Shown: piece by piece, positions 35,808 through 43,262 of the stretch
Numbering within the stretch: the first letter of the stretch is position 1
Layout of the letters: every line of letters starts with the position of its first letter
Assembly (NCBI RefSeq): GCF_007644105.1
Contig: NZ_VFAC01000001.1
Coordinates: 124,001-188,000, forward strand
Length of the DNA stretch: 64,000 nt
Reading direction: 5' to 3'
Source of the DNA: Elioraea rosea
GTDB taxonomy: Bacteria > Pseudomonadota > Alphaproteobacteria > Acetobacterales > Acetobacteraceae
Position numbers and translations under genes: made by a program
Notes under the pieces: generated by a model
Database searches by the model: none
What the model saw: only the letters and a program-made list of their open reading frames with translations
Told to the model about the DNA's origin: nothing

Positions 35808-36372
35808 CTCGTCCTCCTTCGCTCCTCGCCCCGGCGGAGGCCGCGGCGGCGCGCATCAGTTCCTCGGTGAAGCCGAACAGGGCGAAATCCTCCATCCGCA
35901 TCGGGTAGAGGATGCCGTCGAGATGGTCCATCTCGTGCTGGACCACGCGGGCGTGGAAGCCCGAGACGGTCCGGTCGATGGCATGGCCGTCCGGGTCGGT
36001 GCCGCGGTAGCGGATCCGCTCCGGCCGCGGCACGGCACCGCGCAGGCCGGGAATCGAGAGGCACCCCTCCCATTCCACCGCCATCTTCTCCCCAGCCGGC
36101 TCGACGATCGGGTTGATGACGGTGACGACGCCAGGGCCGGTCGGCACGTCCTCCGCCTGGCCGGTCAGCCGCTCGGGGCGGGCGCGGAACACGAAGAGGC
36201 GAAGCGGCACATGCACCTGCGGAGCGGCGAGTCCCGCGGCATCGGCATCGATCAGCGTCTCGATCATGTCAGCGACGAGCCGGCGGATCTCGGGCGCCCC
36301 GGGGTCTGGCACCGGATCGGCCACCCTCAACAGCACGGGATTGCCCATGCGCGCGATCTTCAGGATGGCCAT
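35800..36372 (-). CDS. def: Peptide deformylase
   Basis: A 190-residue metalloenzyme that removes the formyl group from new proteins. Motif 1 is AGLAAPQ (46-52), motif 2 EGCLS (102-106; Cys104 metal ligand), motif 3 HEMDH (146-150; two His ligands and the catalytic Glu147). Motif 1 normally starts G-x-G-L-A-A-P-Q; here the first Gly is Ala, a common minor variant. The ATG at 36372 gives the expected N-terminus (MAILKIARMGNPVL). No fmt gene is next to it, so this may be a second deformylase. It is divergent from rpsU. Confidence 0.93.
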   Translation of the reverse strand: MAILKIARMGNPVLLRVADPVPDPGAPEIRRLVADMIETLIDADAAGLAAPQVHVPLRLFVFRARPERLTGQAEDVPTGPGVVTVINPIVEPAGEKMAVEWEGCLSIPGLRGAVPRPERIRYRGTDPDGHAIDRTVSGFHARVVQHEMDHLDGILYPMRMEDFALFGFTEELMRAAAASAGARSEGGRDG

Positions 36373-36466
36373 GCCGCGTTTTCCCCCGTCGGCCCGTCTC
36401 GAACGGTGCAAGCGATCCAGGTTCGAACGATATTGGCCGGCGGTGGATGCATGGCAACTGCGCGCT

Positions 36467-36494
36467 TTGCCGCAGCCCTGCCCTGTGCTATTCA
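36467..36494 (+). promoter_or_regulatory. Putative promoter of rpsU, with leader hairpin
   Basis: TTGCCG (36467-36472) and TATTCA (36489-36494) are spaced by 16 bases. Downstream in the leader an 8-bp hairpin pairs 36503-36510 with 36520-36527. The start codon at 36599 is about 100 bases away, leaving a long 5' leader. Confidence 0.4.
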
Positions 36495-36598
36495 GGCTGA
36501 CCCCGCGCCTCGGTTCGCCAGGCGCGGTTCCGTTTGCGCGCCTGCGGAAGGAGCCCATCCTGGGCAAGGCGCAAGAGCCCGATGGAGGGTAACGGCAC

Positions 36599-36802
36599 GT
36601 GCAGGTTCTGGTTCGCGACAACAATGTCGATCAGGCGCTCAAGGCGCTCAAGAAGAAGATGCAGCGGGAAGGGATCTTCCGCGAGATGAAGCTGCGCCGG
36701 CACTACGAGAAGCCGTCCGAACGCCGCGCCCGCGAAGGGGCAGAGGCTGTTCGCCGCGCCCGCAAGCTGGAGCGCAAGCGGCTCGAGCGCGAGGGGTTCT
36801 GA
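36599..36802 (+). CDS. rpsU: 30S ribosomal protein S21
   Basis: A 67-residue basic bS21 protein ([20 protein letters not shown], ending [13 protein letters not shown]), with the normal family length. It starts with GTG at 36599, 11 bases after GGAGG. It is a single gene divergent from def. Confidence 0.96.
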   Translation: MQVLVRDNNVDQALKALKKKMQREGIFREMKLRRHYEKPSERRAREGAEAVRRARKLERKRLEREGF

Positions 36803-36829
36803 ACCCCTCCCGGTGTCGCTGCTGACGCG

Positions 36830-36875
36830 ATGCCAGGCTCAGGTATGCTGGGCTCAGGAATGCCAGGCTTCAGGA
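36830..36875 (+). repeat. Three degenerate 15-16-bp tandem repeats
   Basis: Units at 36830-36844, 36845-36859 and 36860-36875 share the pattern ATGCCAGGCTCAGG with one or two changes each. They lie in the gap between rpsU and the next gene and have no obvious coding or structural role. Confidence 0.8.
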
Positions 36876-36948
36876 TGACACCGCCCACCCCACGGGCCAT
36901 GGCAACCGCCGTGGCCCTTTCGGTGTCGGGCGCGGGGCGGAGCCGTCG

Positions 36949-37491
36949 ATGGGCCTGATCCGCTGGCTCGGCGCGCTTATCGGCTCGGCGCTGTCGCTCG
37001 TGCTGTTCCTGCTGATGCCGTGGCGATGGTTCCGCCGGCGGCAGCCCGTCGCCGGCATCGTTCCGACGCCCGAGATGGCCGCACCGGTCGAGGCGGAGCC
37101 CGCCTGGCCGCAGATGCCGCGCACAGGCCGCCCCGGCACGGCGACCGACGACCAGGTCGAAGCGTTGATGGAGGCGCGCATCGTGCCCGCCCCGCCGTGC
37201 CGCGACCTGCACGACTATTCCGTCGAGGAGGCCGCCGCCATCCTCGATGCCCTCGCCTTCTCCCGTGCGGTGGCCGCGCAGGTCACAGGCGGCGAGGACG
37301 CGGACGCACCGCCCGAGGTTCTGACAGAGCTGCTCAACGACCTGGTCGCGACCACGCTCGCTGATGACGAGCTGCGCGACTTCGCGCTGCGCTGGGCGCG
37401 CTCGGGCCAGCCGCTTCCGATCCGCGAGAACACGACCTTCGCGCGTGCCCGCGAGGCGGTGCTTCGGCACTGGCAGCCGGCCGAGGCCTGA
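36949..37491 (+). CDS. Hypothetical membrane-anchored protein
   Basis: A 180-residue protein I do not recognise. It has one N-terminal hydrophobic helix (IRWLGALIGSALSLVLFLLM) followed by RWFRRR, giving a cytoplasmic C-terminal domain. The soluble part is Pro- and Ala-rich, then an acidic helical region (EEAAAILDALAFSRAVAAQV) to the end. Codon use matches its neighbours, supporting a real gene. No ribosome-binding site is obvious. Confidence 0.55.
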   Translation: MGLIRWLGALIGSALSLVLFLLMPWRWFRRRQPVAGIVPTPEMAAPVEAEPAWPQMPRTGRPGTATDDQVEALMEARIVPAPPCRDLHDYSVEEAAAILDALAFSRAVAAQVTGGEDADAPPEVLTELLNDLVATTLADDELRDFALRWARSGQPLPIRENTTFARAREAVLRHWQPAEA

Positions 37492-37564
37492 CCGATTCCT
37501 TCCGCTTGACGAACGCTTCGGGCGACCGCACAGACGTCGCGGTTTGGCCAAGGAGGCAACGTCC

Positions 37565-38533
37565 ATGATCCGCCGTACCCTGCTTGTCGCTGCGCTGTCG
37601 GCCCTGGCCGCACCGGCGCAGGCGCAGACCTATCCAACGCGCATCGTCACCATCGTCGTTCCGTTCGCCGCAGGCGGGCCGACCGATGCGGTGGCGCGGC
37701 TGATCTCCGAGGCGATGGCCAAGGACCTCGGCCAGACCGTGGTGGTCGAGAATGCCGGCGGCGCCGGCGGCACGATCGGCGCCGACCGCGTCGCCAAGGC
37801 GCGACCCGACGGCTACACGATCCTGCTGCACCACATCGGCATGGCAACGATCCCCACCCTCTATCGACGCCTGCCCTACGACCCGGTGAACGCCTTCGCG
37901 CCGATCGGCCTCGTCACGCCGGTGCCGATGACGGTGATCGCGCGCAAGGACCACCCGGCAGCGAGCTTCACGGATCTCATCGCCTGGATCCGCGCCACGA
38001 AGGAGAACGTCAATCTCGGCAATGCCGGGCTCGGCGCGGCGAGCCAGCTCTGCGGCACGTTGCTGCAGTACCTGCTGCAGACGCCGATGACGGCGGTTCC
38101 GTTCCGCGGCACGGGCCCGGCGATGACCGAGCTGCTCGGCGGGCGCATCGATCTGATGTGCGACCAGACGACGAACACGACCGAGCAGATCCGGGCCGGT
38201 GCGGTGAAGGTGTATGCCGTGACCGTACCCGAGCGCCTCGCCGCCCTGCCGGACGTGCCGACGACCGCGGAGGTCGGCATGCCCGATCTTGCGGTGACGA
38301 TCTGGCACGGGCTCTACGCGCCGCGGAACACGCCCGAAGCGGTGATCGCGCGGCTCTCCCGCGCGCTGCAGGCCGCGCTGAAGGACGAGAAGGTGATCGG
38401 CCGCTTCGCCGAGCTCGGCACCATGCCGGAGCCGGCGGAGCGCGCGACACCCGAGGCGCACCGCGCGCACTGGATGGCAGAGATCGCCAAGTGGCGGCCG
38501 GTTCTGCAGGCGGCGAACCAGTACGCCGACTGA
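37565..38533 (+). CDS. Tripartite tricarboxylate transporter binding protein (Bug/TctC family)
   Basis: A 322-residue periplasmic receptor with signal peptide (MIRRTLLVAALSALAAPAQA). It shows the complete family pattern: RIVTIVVPFAAGGPTDAVAR, VVVENAGGAGGTIGADRVAK, RPDGYTILL and the AVPFRGTGPAMTELLGGRID ligand-loop region. GGAGG precedes the ATG at 37565. No TctA or TctB membrane genes follow; instead two genes of a UxaA/SuyAB-type lyase come next, so the ligand is probably the lyase substrate, a hydroxylated or sulfonated organic acid (inference). Confidence 0.93.
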   Translation: MIRRTLLVAALSALAAPAQAQTYPTRIVTIVVPFAAGGPTDAVARLISEAMAKDLGQTVVVENAGGAGGTIGADRVAKARPDGYTILLHHIGMATIPTLYRRLPYDPVNAFAPIGLVTPVPMTVIARKDHPAASFTDLIAWIRATKENVNLGNAGLGAASQLCGTLLQYLLQTPMTAVPFRGTGPAMTELLGGRIDLMCDQTTNTTEQIRAGAVKVYAVTVPERLAALPDVPTTAEVGMPDLAVTIWHGLYAPRNTPEAVIARLSRALQAALKDEKVIGRFAELGTMPEPAERATPEAHRAHWMAEIAKWRPVLQAANQYAD

Positions 38534-38551
38534 ACCTCCCTCGCCTGCGGC

Positions 38552-38577
38552 GCGCGCCCCCCATTGCCGGGGCGCGC
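38552..38577 (+). other. Stem-loop between the Bug gene and the lyase genes
   Basis: A perfect 9-bp GC stem pairs 38552-38560 with 38569-38577 around an 8-base loop. It lies 18 bases after the binding-protein stop and 63 bases before the lyase small-subunit start. No T-run. Confidence 0.5.
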
Positions 38578-38640
38578 ACGCTCGCGCATCGTGCGCGGAC
38601 GGCACTCGCCTCGAAGCAGGAACGGGAAGGGAGAACGCGG

Positions 38641-38925
38641 ATGACGATCCACTTCGTCGTGCATGACGAGCACGACTCGGTCGGCGTCGTGGTGGTCGAG
38701 GGGCTGAAATCCCGCCAGCCCCTGACCGGCTGGATCATGGACCAGGACAAGATGATCGAGTTCACCGCGAAGTCGGACATCCCGATCGGCCACAAGCTCG
38801 CCATCCGCGACATCGCCGCGGGCGACACGATCATCAAGTACGGCGTCGACATCGGCCGCGCCGTCGCGCCGATCGGCGCGGGCGAGCACCTGCACGTGCA
38901 CAACGTCAAGACGAAGCGCTGGTGA
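38641..38925 (+). CDS. UxaA-family lyase small subunit, SuyA-like SAF domain
   Basis: A 94-residue stand-alone SAF domain ([20 protein letters not shown]; ending [14 protein letters not shown]). In altronate and galactarate dehydratases this domain is fused to the catalytic part; as a separate subunit it is typical of (2R)-sulfolactate sulfo-lyase (SuyA) and of some split hydroxy-acid dehydratases. The [11 protein letters not shown] ending is the conserved metal/substrate-binding end of the domain. GGGAG lies nine bases upstream. The catalytic subunit follows after 13 bases. Confidence 0.85.
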   Translation: MTIHFVVHDEHDSVGVVVVEGLKSRQPLTGWIMDQDKMIEFTAKSDIPIGHKLAIRDIAAGDTIIKYGVDIGRAVAPIGAGEHLHVHNVKTKRW

Positions 38926-38938
38926 GGGAGAAGCGACC

Positions 38939-40114
38939 ATGGGCATGAAACTTGGCTCCCAGAGCTTCGAGGGATACCGGCGCGAGAACGGGCGTATGGG
39001 CGTGCGCAACCACGTCATCATCCTGCCGGTCGATGACCTCTCCAACGCCGCCTGCGAGGCGGTCGCCAACAACATCAAGGGCACGCTCGCCATCCCGCAT
39101 TCCTACGGGAGGCTGCAGTTCGGTGCGGATCTCGAGCTGCATTTCCGGACGCTGATCGGCGTCGGCGCGAACCCGAACGTCGCGGGTGTCGTCGTGATCG
39201 GCATCGAGCCTGGCTGGACGGGGCGGATCGTCGAGGGCATCGCGAGGACGGGCAAGCCCGTCGAGGGATTCTGGATCGAGCAGCACGGCGACATCGCGAC
39301 GGTGGCGAACGCCTCGCGCGCCGCCTACCGCCTGCTCAAGCACGCCTCGCGGATCAAGCGCAGCAAGGCGCCTCTGTCGGAGCTCTGGGTCTCGACCAAG
39401 TGCGGCGAGAGCGACACGACCTCCGGCCTCGCCTCCTGCCCGACCGTCGGCAACGCGTTCGACAAGCTCTGGGAGAACGGCAACACGCTCGTCTTCGGCG
39501 AGACGACGGAGCTGACGGGCGGGGAGCATCTCGTCAAGGCGCGGTGCCGCACGCCGGAGATCGCCGCGCAGTTCCAGGCGATGTTCGACCGCTACCAGGG
39601 TGTGGTCGAGGCGAACAAGACCAACGACCTCTCCGAGAGCCAGCCGACCAAGGGCAACATCGAGGGTGGCCTCACCACGATCGAGGAGAAGGCGCTCGGC
39701 AACATCCAGAAGATCGGGAAGAAGTGCCTCGTCGATGGCGTGATCGACAAGGCCGAGGTGCCGACGGGGTCGGGGCTCTGGTTCATGGACAGCTCCTCGG
39801 CCGCGGCCGAGATGGTCACGCTCTGCGCGGCGTCGGGCTACGCCGTTCACACTTTCCCGACCGGCCAGGGCAACGTCATCGGCAACCCGATCCTGCCGGT
39901 GATCAAGATCACGGCGAACCCGCGCACGATGCGCACCATGTCGGAGCATATCGACGTCGACGTGACCGGCATTCTGCAGAAATCGATGAACATGGACGAT
40001 GCCGGCGAGGCGCTGCTCGACTGCATCGTCAGGACCGCCGATGGCGAGCTCAGCGCGGCGGAGATCCTCGGCCATCGGGAGTTCTCGCTGACACGGCTCT
40101 ACGAGAGCGCCTGA
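38939..40114 (+). CDS. UxaA-family lyase large subunit, SuyB-like
   Basis: A 391-residue catalytic subunit of the altronate dehydratase/sulfolactate sulfo-lyase family. It starts [20 protein letters not shown], has [20 protein letters not shown], a [20 protein letters not shown] segment and [14 protein letters not shown], with several Cys residues of the Fe-binding family type. The 94 + 391 split matches SuyA-SuyB, which eliminates sulfite from (2R)-sulfolactate to give pyruvate. A split altronate/galactarate-type dehydratase is the main alternative. The upstream TTT-type receptor is compatible with sulfolactate uptake in other bacteria. No sulfite exporter or dehydrogenase gene is adjacent. 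Confidence 0.88.
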   Translation: MGMKLGSQSFEGYRRENGRMGVRNHVIILPVDDLSNAACEAVANNIKGTLAIPHSYGRLQFGADLELHFRTLIGVGANPNVAGVVVIGIEPGWTGRIVEGIARTGKPVEGFWIEQHGDIATVANASRAAYRLLKHASRIKRSKAPLSELWVSTKCGESDTTSGLASCPTVGNAFDKLWENGNTLVFGETTELTGGEHLVKARCRTPEIAAQFQAMFDRYQGVVEANKTNDLSESQPTKGNIEGGLTTIEEKALGNIQKIGKKCLVDGVIDKAEVPTGSGLWFMDSSSAAAEMVTLCAASGYAVHTFPTGQGNVIGNPILPVIKITANPRTMRTMSEHIDVDVTGILQKSMNMDDAGEALLDCIVRTADGELSAAEILGHREFSLTRLYESA

Positions 40115-40137
40115 GGGCACCGCTCCCAGATGCGAGA

Positions 40138-40165
40138 AGGGCGGTGGCCTCGCGGCCACCGCCCT
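40138..40165. terminator. Bidirectional stem-loop between convergent genes
   Basis: A 12-bp stem pairs 40138-40149 with 40154-40165 around a TCGC loop, between the lyase stop (40114) and the PEP-CTERM gene stop (40191). T-rich tails are weak on both strands. Confidence 0.6.
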
Positions 40166-40190
40166 CATTCGCTCCGCGAAGCCGTGGCGC

Positions 40191-40871
40191 TCAGGCGGCG
40201 CGGCGGCGGCGCGAGACGGCGCCGAGGCCGAGCAGCCCGGCGCCGAGCAGGGCGAGCGTCGCAGGCTCCGGCACCGGCACGGAGGTGATGCGAAGCTCGG
40301 CGATGTCGAAGCCGTCGCGGTTGTTCGCCTCGACAGGCGACATGTCGACCAGCCGCAGCGAGTTGAAGCTTCCGCCGTTCACGGTCATCGAATAGGTGGT
40401 CGGTCCGTTGCCGTCGACGGCGGAGAGCGCGGCCGCGCCGCTGCCGCCCGAGGTGTCGACCGCGGCGCCAAGCTGGTCGTTCAGCAGCTTGCCGATGAAC
40501 ACCCAGTTGCCGAGATCATCGCCGAGATAGAGGCTCGCGATCTCCTTGTGGCCGGAGCCGGCGAAGGTCAGCTCGATGATCGAGCCGGAGCTGATCACGT
40601 TGTCGGTCGGCGAGATGAGGAAGGAGATGTATCCACCGAGGCCGAGCGACAGCATGGTGGTGTTGTTGCCGTCGAACATCGCGTTGACGTTGCTGCGCGC
40701 GGCCGGAACCGGGCCGAGCGCGAGCGAGCCAGGCAGCGTGCGCTGGCCCTGGCTGAACACGATCGAGGCGAAGTCGCCCACGCTGTCGTGCAGGATGGTA
40801 CCGGCCTGGGCGTTGCCCGAGAAGCCGATGATGGCGGCGGCGGCAACCGCCGCGAGAAGCTGATGACGCAC
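40191..40871 (-). CDS. PEP-CTERM sorting domain protein
   Basis: A 226-residue secreted protein. From the GTG at 40871 it has a signal peptide (RHQLLAAVAAAAIIGFSGNAQA). The mature part is Gly-, Ser- and Asn-rich with no recognised enzyme domain. The C-terminus is a textbook PEP-CTERM: VPEPATLALLGAGLLGLG followed by AVSRRRRAA. Such proteins are cut by an exosortase and usually go to the surface or exopolysaccharide matrix. No exosortase is encoded in this window. The longer frame from 40940 would put a basic non-signal segment in front, so GTG is preferred. Confidence 0.88.
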   Translation of the reverse strand: MRHQLLAAVAAAAIIGFSGNAQAGTILHDSVGDFASIVFSQGQRTLPGSLALGPVPAARSNVNAMFDGNNTTMLSLGLGGYISFLISPTDNVISSGSIIELTFAGSGHKEIASLYLGDDLGNWVFIGKLLNDQLGAAVDTSGGSGAAALSAVDGNGPTTYSMTVNGGSFNSLRLVDMSPVEANNRDGFDIAELRITSVPVPEPATLALLGAGLLGLGAVSRRRRAA

Positions 40872-41039
40872 TGGTCGGCACCCTTTCGAAATGGGTTGCA
40901 ACAGGTTCGTGGCGACCAGGCTGCAAGATGCATGCCGCATCTGCGAAGACGGGAATATGTCGGTGACCCATACAGGGGTCTGAGTTCTGGCGGGATGGCG
41001 TAAAGCTTGCCGACAGCGTGTCGGAAAACCTGACGAATC

Positions 41040-41072
41040 GGCCCGCCCCCGGTGGAAGGCCGGAGGCGGGCC
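41040..41072 (-). terminator. Stem-loop after the DUF1428-VOC operon
   Basis: An 8-bp stem pairs 41040-41047 with 41065-41072, just beyond the DUF1428 stop at 41082. There is no T-run directly after it on the minus strand. Confidence 0.4.
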
Positions 41073-41081
41073 GGAACCGGC

Positions 41082-41435
41082 TCAGGCGTCGACGATCATC
41101 TCGAAGCCGCCATAGATCATCCGCTTGCCGTCGAACGGCATCGGGTTCACGTCGGGCTTCAGCCGCGGGTCTTCCATCACCTTGGTATGGCCGGCGTCCC
41201 GCACCTCCTTGGACGGCCAGGTGATCCAGGAAAACACCACCGTCTCGTCCGGCTTGCGCAGGACCGCGCTGTGCATCGAGTTGACCTTGCCCTCCGGCAC
41301 GTCGTCTCCCCAGCATTCGACGAGGGAGAGCGCGCCGTGTTCCTTGAATACCTTTGCCGCCTCCTCCGCATGGCGGCGATACGCCTCGCGGTTCGCCGTC
41401 GGCACCGCGGCCATGAAGCCATCGACATAGGTCAT
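41082..41435 (-). CDS. DUF1428 family protein
   Basis: A 117-residue protein of the DUF1428 (YbaA-like) family, a ferredoxin-like alpha/beta barrel. Typical stretches are MTYVDGFMAAVPTANREAYR, VECWGDDVPEGKVNSM and the closing DGKRMIYGGFEMIVDA. Function is unknown, but family members often sit beside VOC proteins, as here: it is the third gene of a leftward VOC-VOC-DUF1428 run. Confidence 0.92.
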   Translation of the reverse strand: MTYVDGFMAAVPTANREAYRRHAEEAAKVFKEHGALSLVECWGDDVPEGKVNSMHSAVLRKPDETVVFSWITWPSKEVRDAGHTKVMEDPRLKPDVNPMPFDGKRMIYGGFEMIVDA

Positions 41436-41480
41436 GCGTCCGTCCTTCCTACCTAGCTGGTTTCGATCAAGCGTGGGGTG

Positions 41481-41888
41481 TCAGGCCGCGCGGGCGGGGA
41501 TCTGCGCGGCATCCATCCAGAACGGCTCCCAGATATGACCGTCCGGATCGGAGAAGGCGCGGCCGTACATGAAGCCGTGGTCCTCCGCCTCGCGCACCTC
41601 CGTCGCACCCGCAGCGCACGCCGCCTCGATCATGCGATCGACGGCCGCGCGGCTGTCGAGCTGCACCGCCGTCAGCACCTCCGTCGTCGCCCGCGCATCG
41701 GCGATGCGCCGCGGCGTGAAGGCGGCGAACTTCGCATGCGTCAGTAGCATCGCCATCGCTCCGTCTCCGATCCTCATCGCAAGGGCGGTTTCGTCGGAAA
41801 AGCGGTCGTCGAAGGCGAAGCCGAGGGCGGCGAAGAAGCTCCGCGTGCGCGCGAGGTCGGCGACGGGAAGGTTGATGTAGACGTTCAT
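41481..41888 (-). CDS. VOC family protein (glyoxalase/bleomycin-resistance fold)
   Basis: A 135-residue single VOC domain: MNVYINLPVADLARTRSFFA at the start, LDSRAAVDRMIEAACAAGA, and the C-terminal FSDPDGHIWEPFWMD with the metal-ligand Glu. This subgroup resembles extradiol-type or lactoylglutathione-lyase-like proteins of unknown substrate. The ATG at 41888 follows GGGAGAGGG. It is 13 bases downstream of the two-domain VOC gene. Confidence 0.92.
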   Translation of the reverse strand: MNVYINLPVADLARTRSFFAALGFAFDDRFSDETALAMRIGDGAMAMLLTHAKFAAFTPRRIADARATTEVLTAVQLDSRAAVDRMIEAACAAGATEVREAEDHGFMYGRAFSDPDGHIWEPFWMDAAQIPARAA

Positions 41889-41901
41889 CGTCCCTCTCCC
41901 C

Positions 41902-42669
41902 TCAAGCGCGCGGGCCGACAATCGCGAACATCGCGCCCTGCGGGTCGCGCGCCTGGATGATCCAGGCCTCGCCCGGCACAGGCTGCGGCCCGTGCAGCAC
42001 CGCGCCGCCCTGATCCGTCAGCCGCTTCTGCGCGGCATCGATGTCGTCGACGGAGGCGTAGAACAGCCAGTGCGGTCGGGGCATCATCGGGTTGGTCATC
42101 ATCCCGCCCATCGCCTCGCCGCCCTGCTCGCCGAAGATCTGGTACGTGCCCATCGGGCCCATATCCATCGCCTCGTGCTTCGCCCAGCCGAACTGCCCGG
42201 CATAGAAGTCGAATGCCTTCTGCCAGTCGGTGCTGTGCAGCTCGTGCCAGGCAACGGCGGGCATGCCGCCATTCGGCTTCGGGCCATCCGCCGAGGCCGG
42301 CGTGAAGAGCATGAACACGGCGCCCTGCGGGTCTGCCACCACGGAGAAGCGGCCCACGGAGGGAATGTCCTGCGGCGGCTTGTGCACCGAACCGCCCGCG
42401 CCGCGAAGCGCCTCGGTCGCGGCATCGACATCCGGCACGCCGACATAGCCGAGCCAGCCAGGCGGCATGCCGCCCGCCTGCGCCTCCTCCGGCAGGGCCA
42501 TGATGCCGGCAACGCCCTGCCCTGCCGCTTCGAGCACGAGATAGGGGACGGGCGAGGCTTCGAAGGGCTTGGCCTCCCAGCCGAGAACGGTGCGGTAGAA
42601 CCCGGCCGCCGCTTCGGGGTCAGTGGTGACGAGCTCGTACCAGACGAAGCGCGGGGCGCCGTTCTTCAT
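41902..42669 (-). CDS. VOC family protein, two tandem domains
   Basis: A 255-residue protein with two VOC domains (about 8-122 and 136-253), each starting with the F-W-x-E-L pattern (FVWYELVTTDPEAAAGFYR; AVAWHELHSTDWQKAFDFYA) and ending DPQGAVFMLF or DPQGAMFAIV. This is the CFP-30B-like group common in soil bacteria. It is divergent from a MarR gene 80 bases away, and that regulator probably controls this operon. Confidence 0.93.
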   Translation of the reverse strand: MKNGAPRFVWYELVTTDPEAAAGFYRTVLGWEAKPFEASPVPYLVLEAAGQGVAGIMALPEEAQAGGMPPGWLGYVGVPDVDAATEALRGAGGSVHKPPQDIPSVGRFSVVADPQGAVFMLFTPASADGPKPNGGMPAVAWHELHSTDWQKAFDFYAGQFGWAKHEAMDMGPMGTYQIFGEQGGEAMGGMMTNPMMPRPHWLFYASVDDIDAAQKRLTDQGGAVLHGPQPVPGEAWIIQARDPQGAMFAIVGPRA

Positions 42670-42731
42670 TGATCGTTCCTTCCTCACCGGCAGCGCGGTG
42701 AACCCGCGGCGCCATTGCTTTGCTTGATGCG

Positions 42732-42741
42732 TGTATATACA
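42732..42741. promoter_or_regulatory. Perfect 10-bp palindrome, candidate MarR operator
   Basis: The sequence TGTATATACA is its own reverse complement and is the most AT-rich point in the 80-base gap between the divergent VOC operon and the MarR gene. It lies eight bases before the marR-type ATG, a natural place for autorepression. Confidence 0.5.
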
Positions 42742-42749
42742 TTCTTGCC

Positions 42750-43196
42750 ATGGAGGCAACACCTCACCTTCGCGAGACCGTCGGCTGCCTCTGTCTCGCC
42801 GCGCGGCGCGCGGCGCGCGCGATCACGGCAAGCTTCGACCGCGGCCTGCGCGCACACGGGCTTCGTTCCACGCAGTTCACGCTTCTCGCCGTGCTTGCGC
42901 TGAAGGGCGAGCAGACGATCGGCGCCCTCGCCACCATCATCGGCGCCGACAGGACGACGATGACGCGCAACGTCGCGCTCGCGGCCAGGCGCGGCCTCGT
43001 CACCGTCGCGCGCGACGAGGCGGATGCACGCTCACGCCGTGTCGCGATCACGCCGGGTGGCCGATCGACGCTCGAGGAAGCCTTTGTCACGTGGCGGACC
43101 GTGCAGCACACGCTCACCGAGGCGATGGGCACGGCCGCTGCCGATGGGCTGCGCCGCATCGCGAAGGACCGCCTGGCAGCGCGAAGCGGCGCCTGA
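42750..43196 (+). CDS. MarR family transcriptional regulator
   Basis: A 148-residue winged-helix regulator. The helix-turn-helix is LALKGEQTIGALATIIGADRTTMTRNVALAAR-like (about 62-90), followed by the wing DEADARSRRVAITPGGR, diagnostic of MarR. The ATG at 42750 gives the usual length; the upstream Met at 42720 would add ten hydrophobic residues. It is divergent from the VOC-VOC-DUF1428 operon, its probable target. Confidence 0.9.
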   Translation: MEATPHLRETVGCLCLAARRAARAITASFDRGLRAHGLRSTQFTLLAVLALKGEQTIGALATIIGADRTTMTRNVALAARRGLVTVARDEADARSRRVAITPGGRSTLEEAFVTWRTVQHTLTEAMGTAAADGLRRIAKDRLAARSGA

Positions 43197-43262
43197 CCGC
43201 CTTGGCCCCCGGGCAGGGCGGCGTATCCTGTCCGCTCCGCCGCACCGAGCAAGGACAGGCCC

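Noticed and set aside
36830-36875. The three tandem units as a CRISPR remnant
   Set aside because: They are adjacent with no spacers, degenerate, and no cas gene is near.
37565-38533. Naming the Bug protein as a citrate/tricarboxylate receptor
   Set aside because: The family has very varied ligands and the context points to the lyase substrate instead; no TctAB genes are adjacent.
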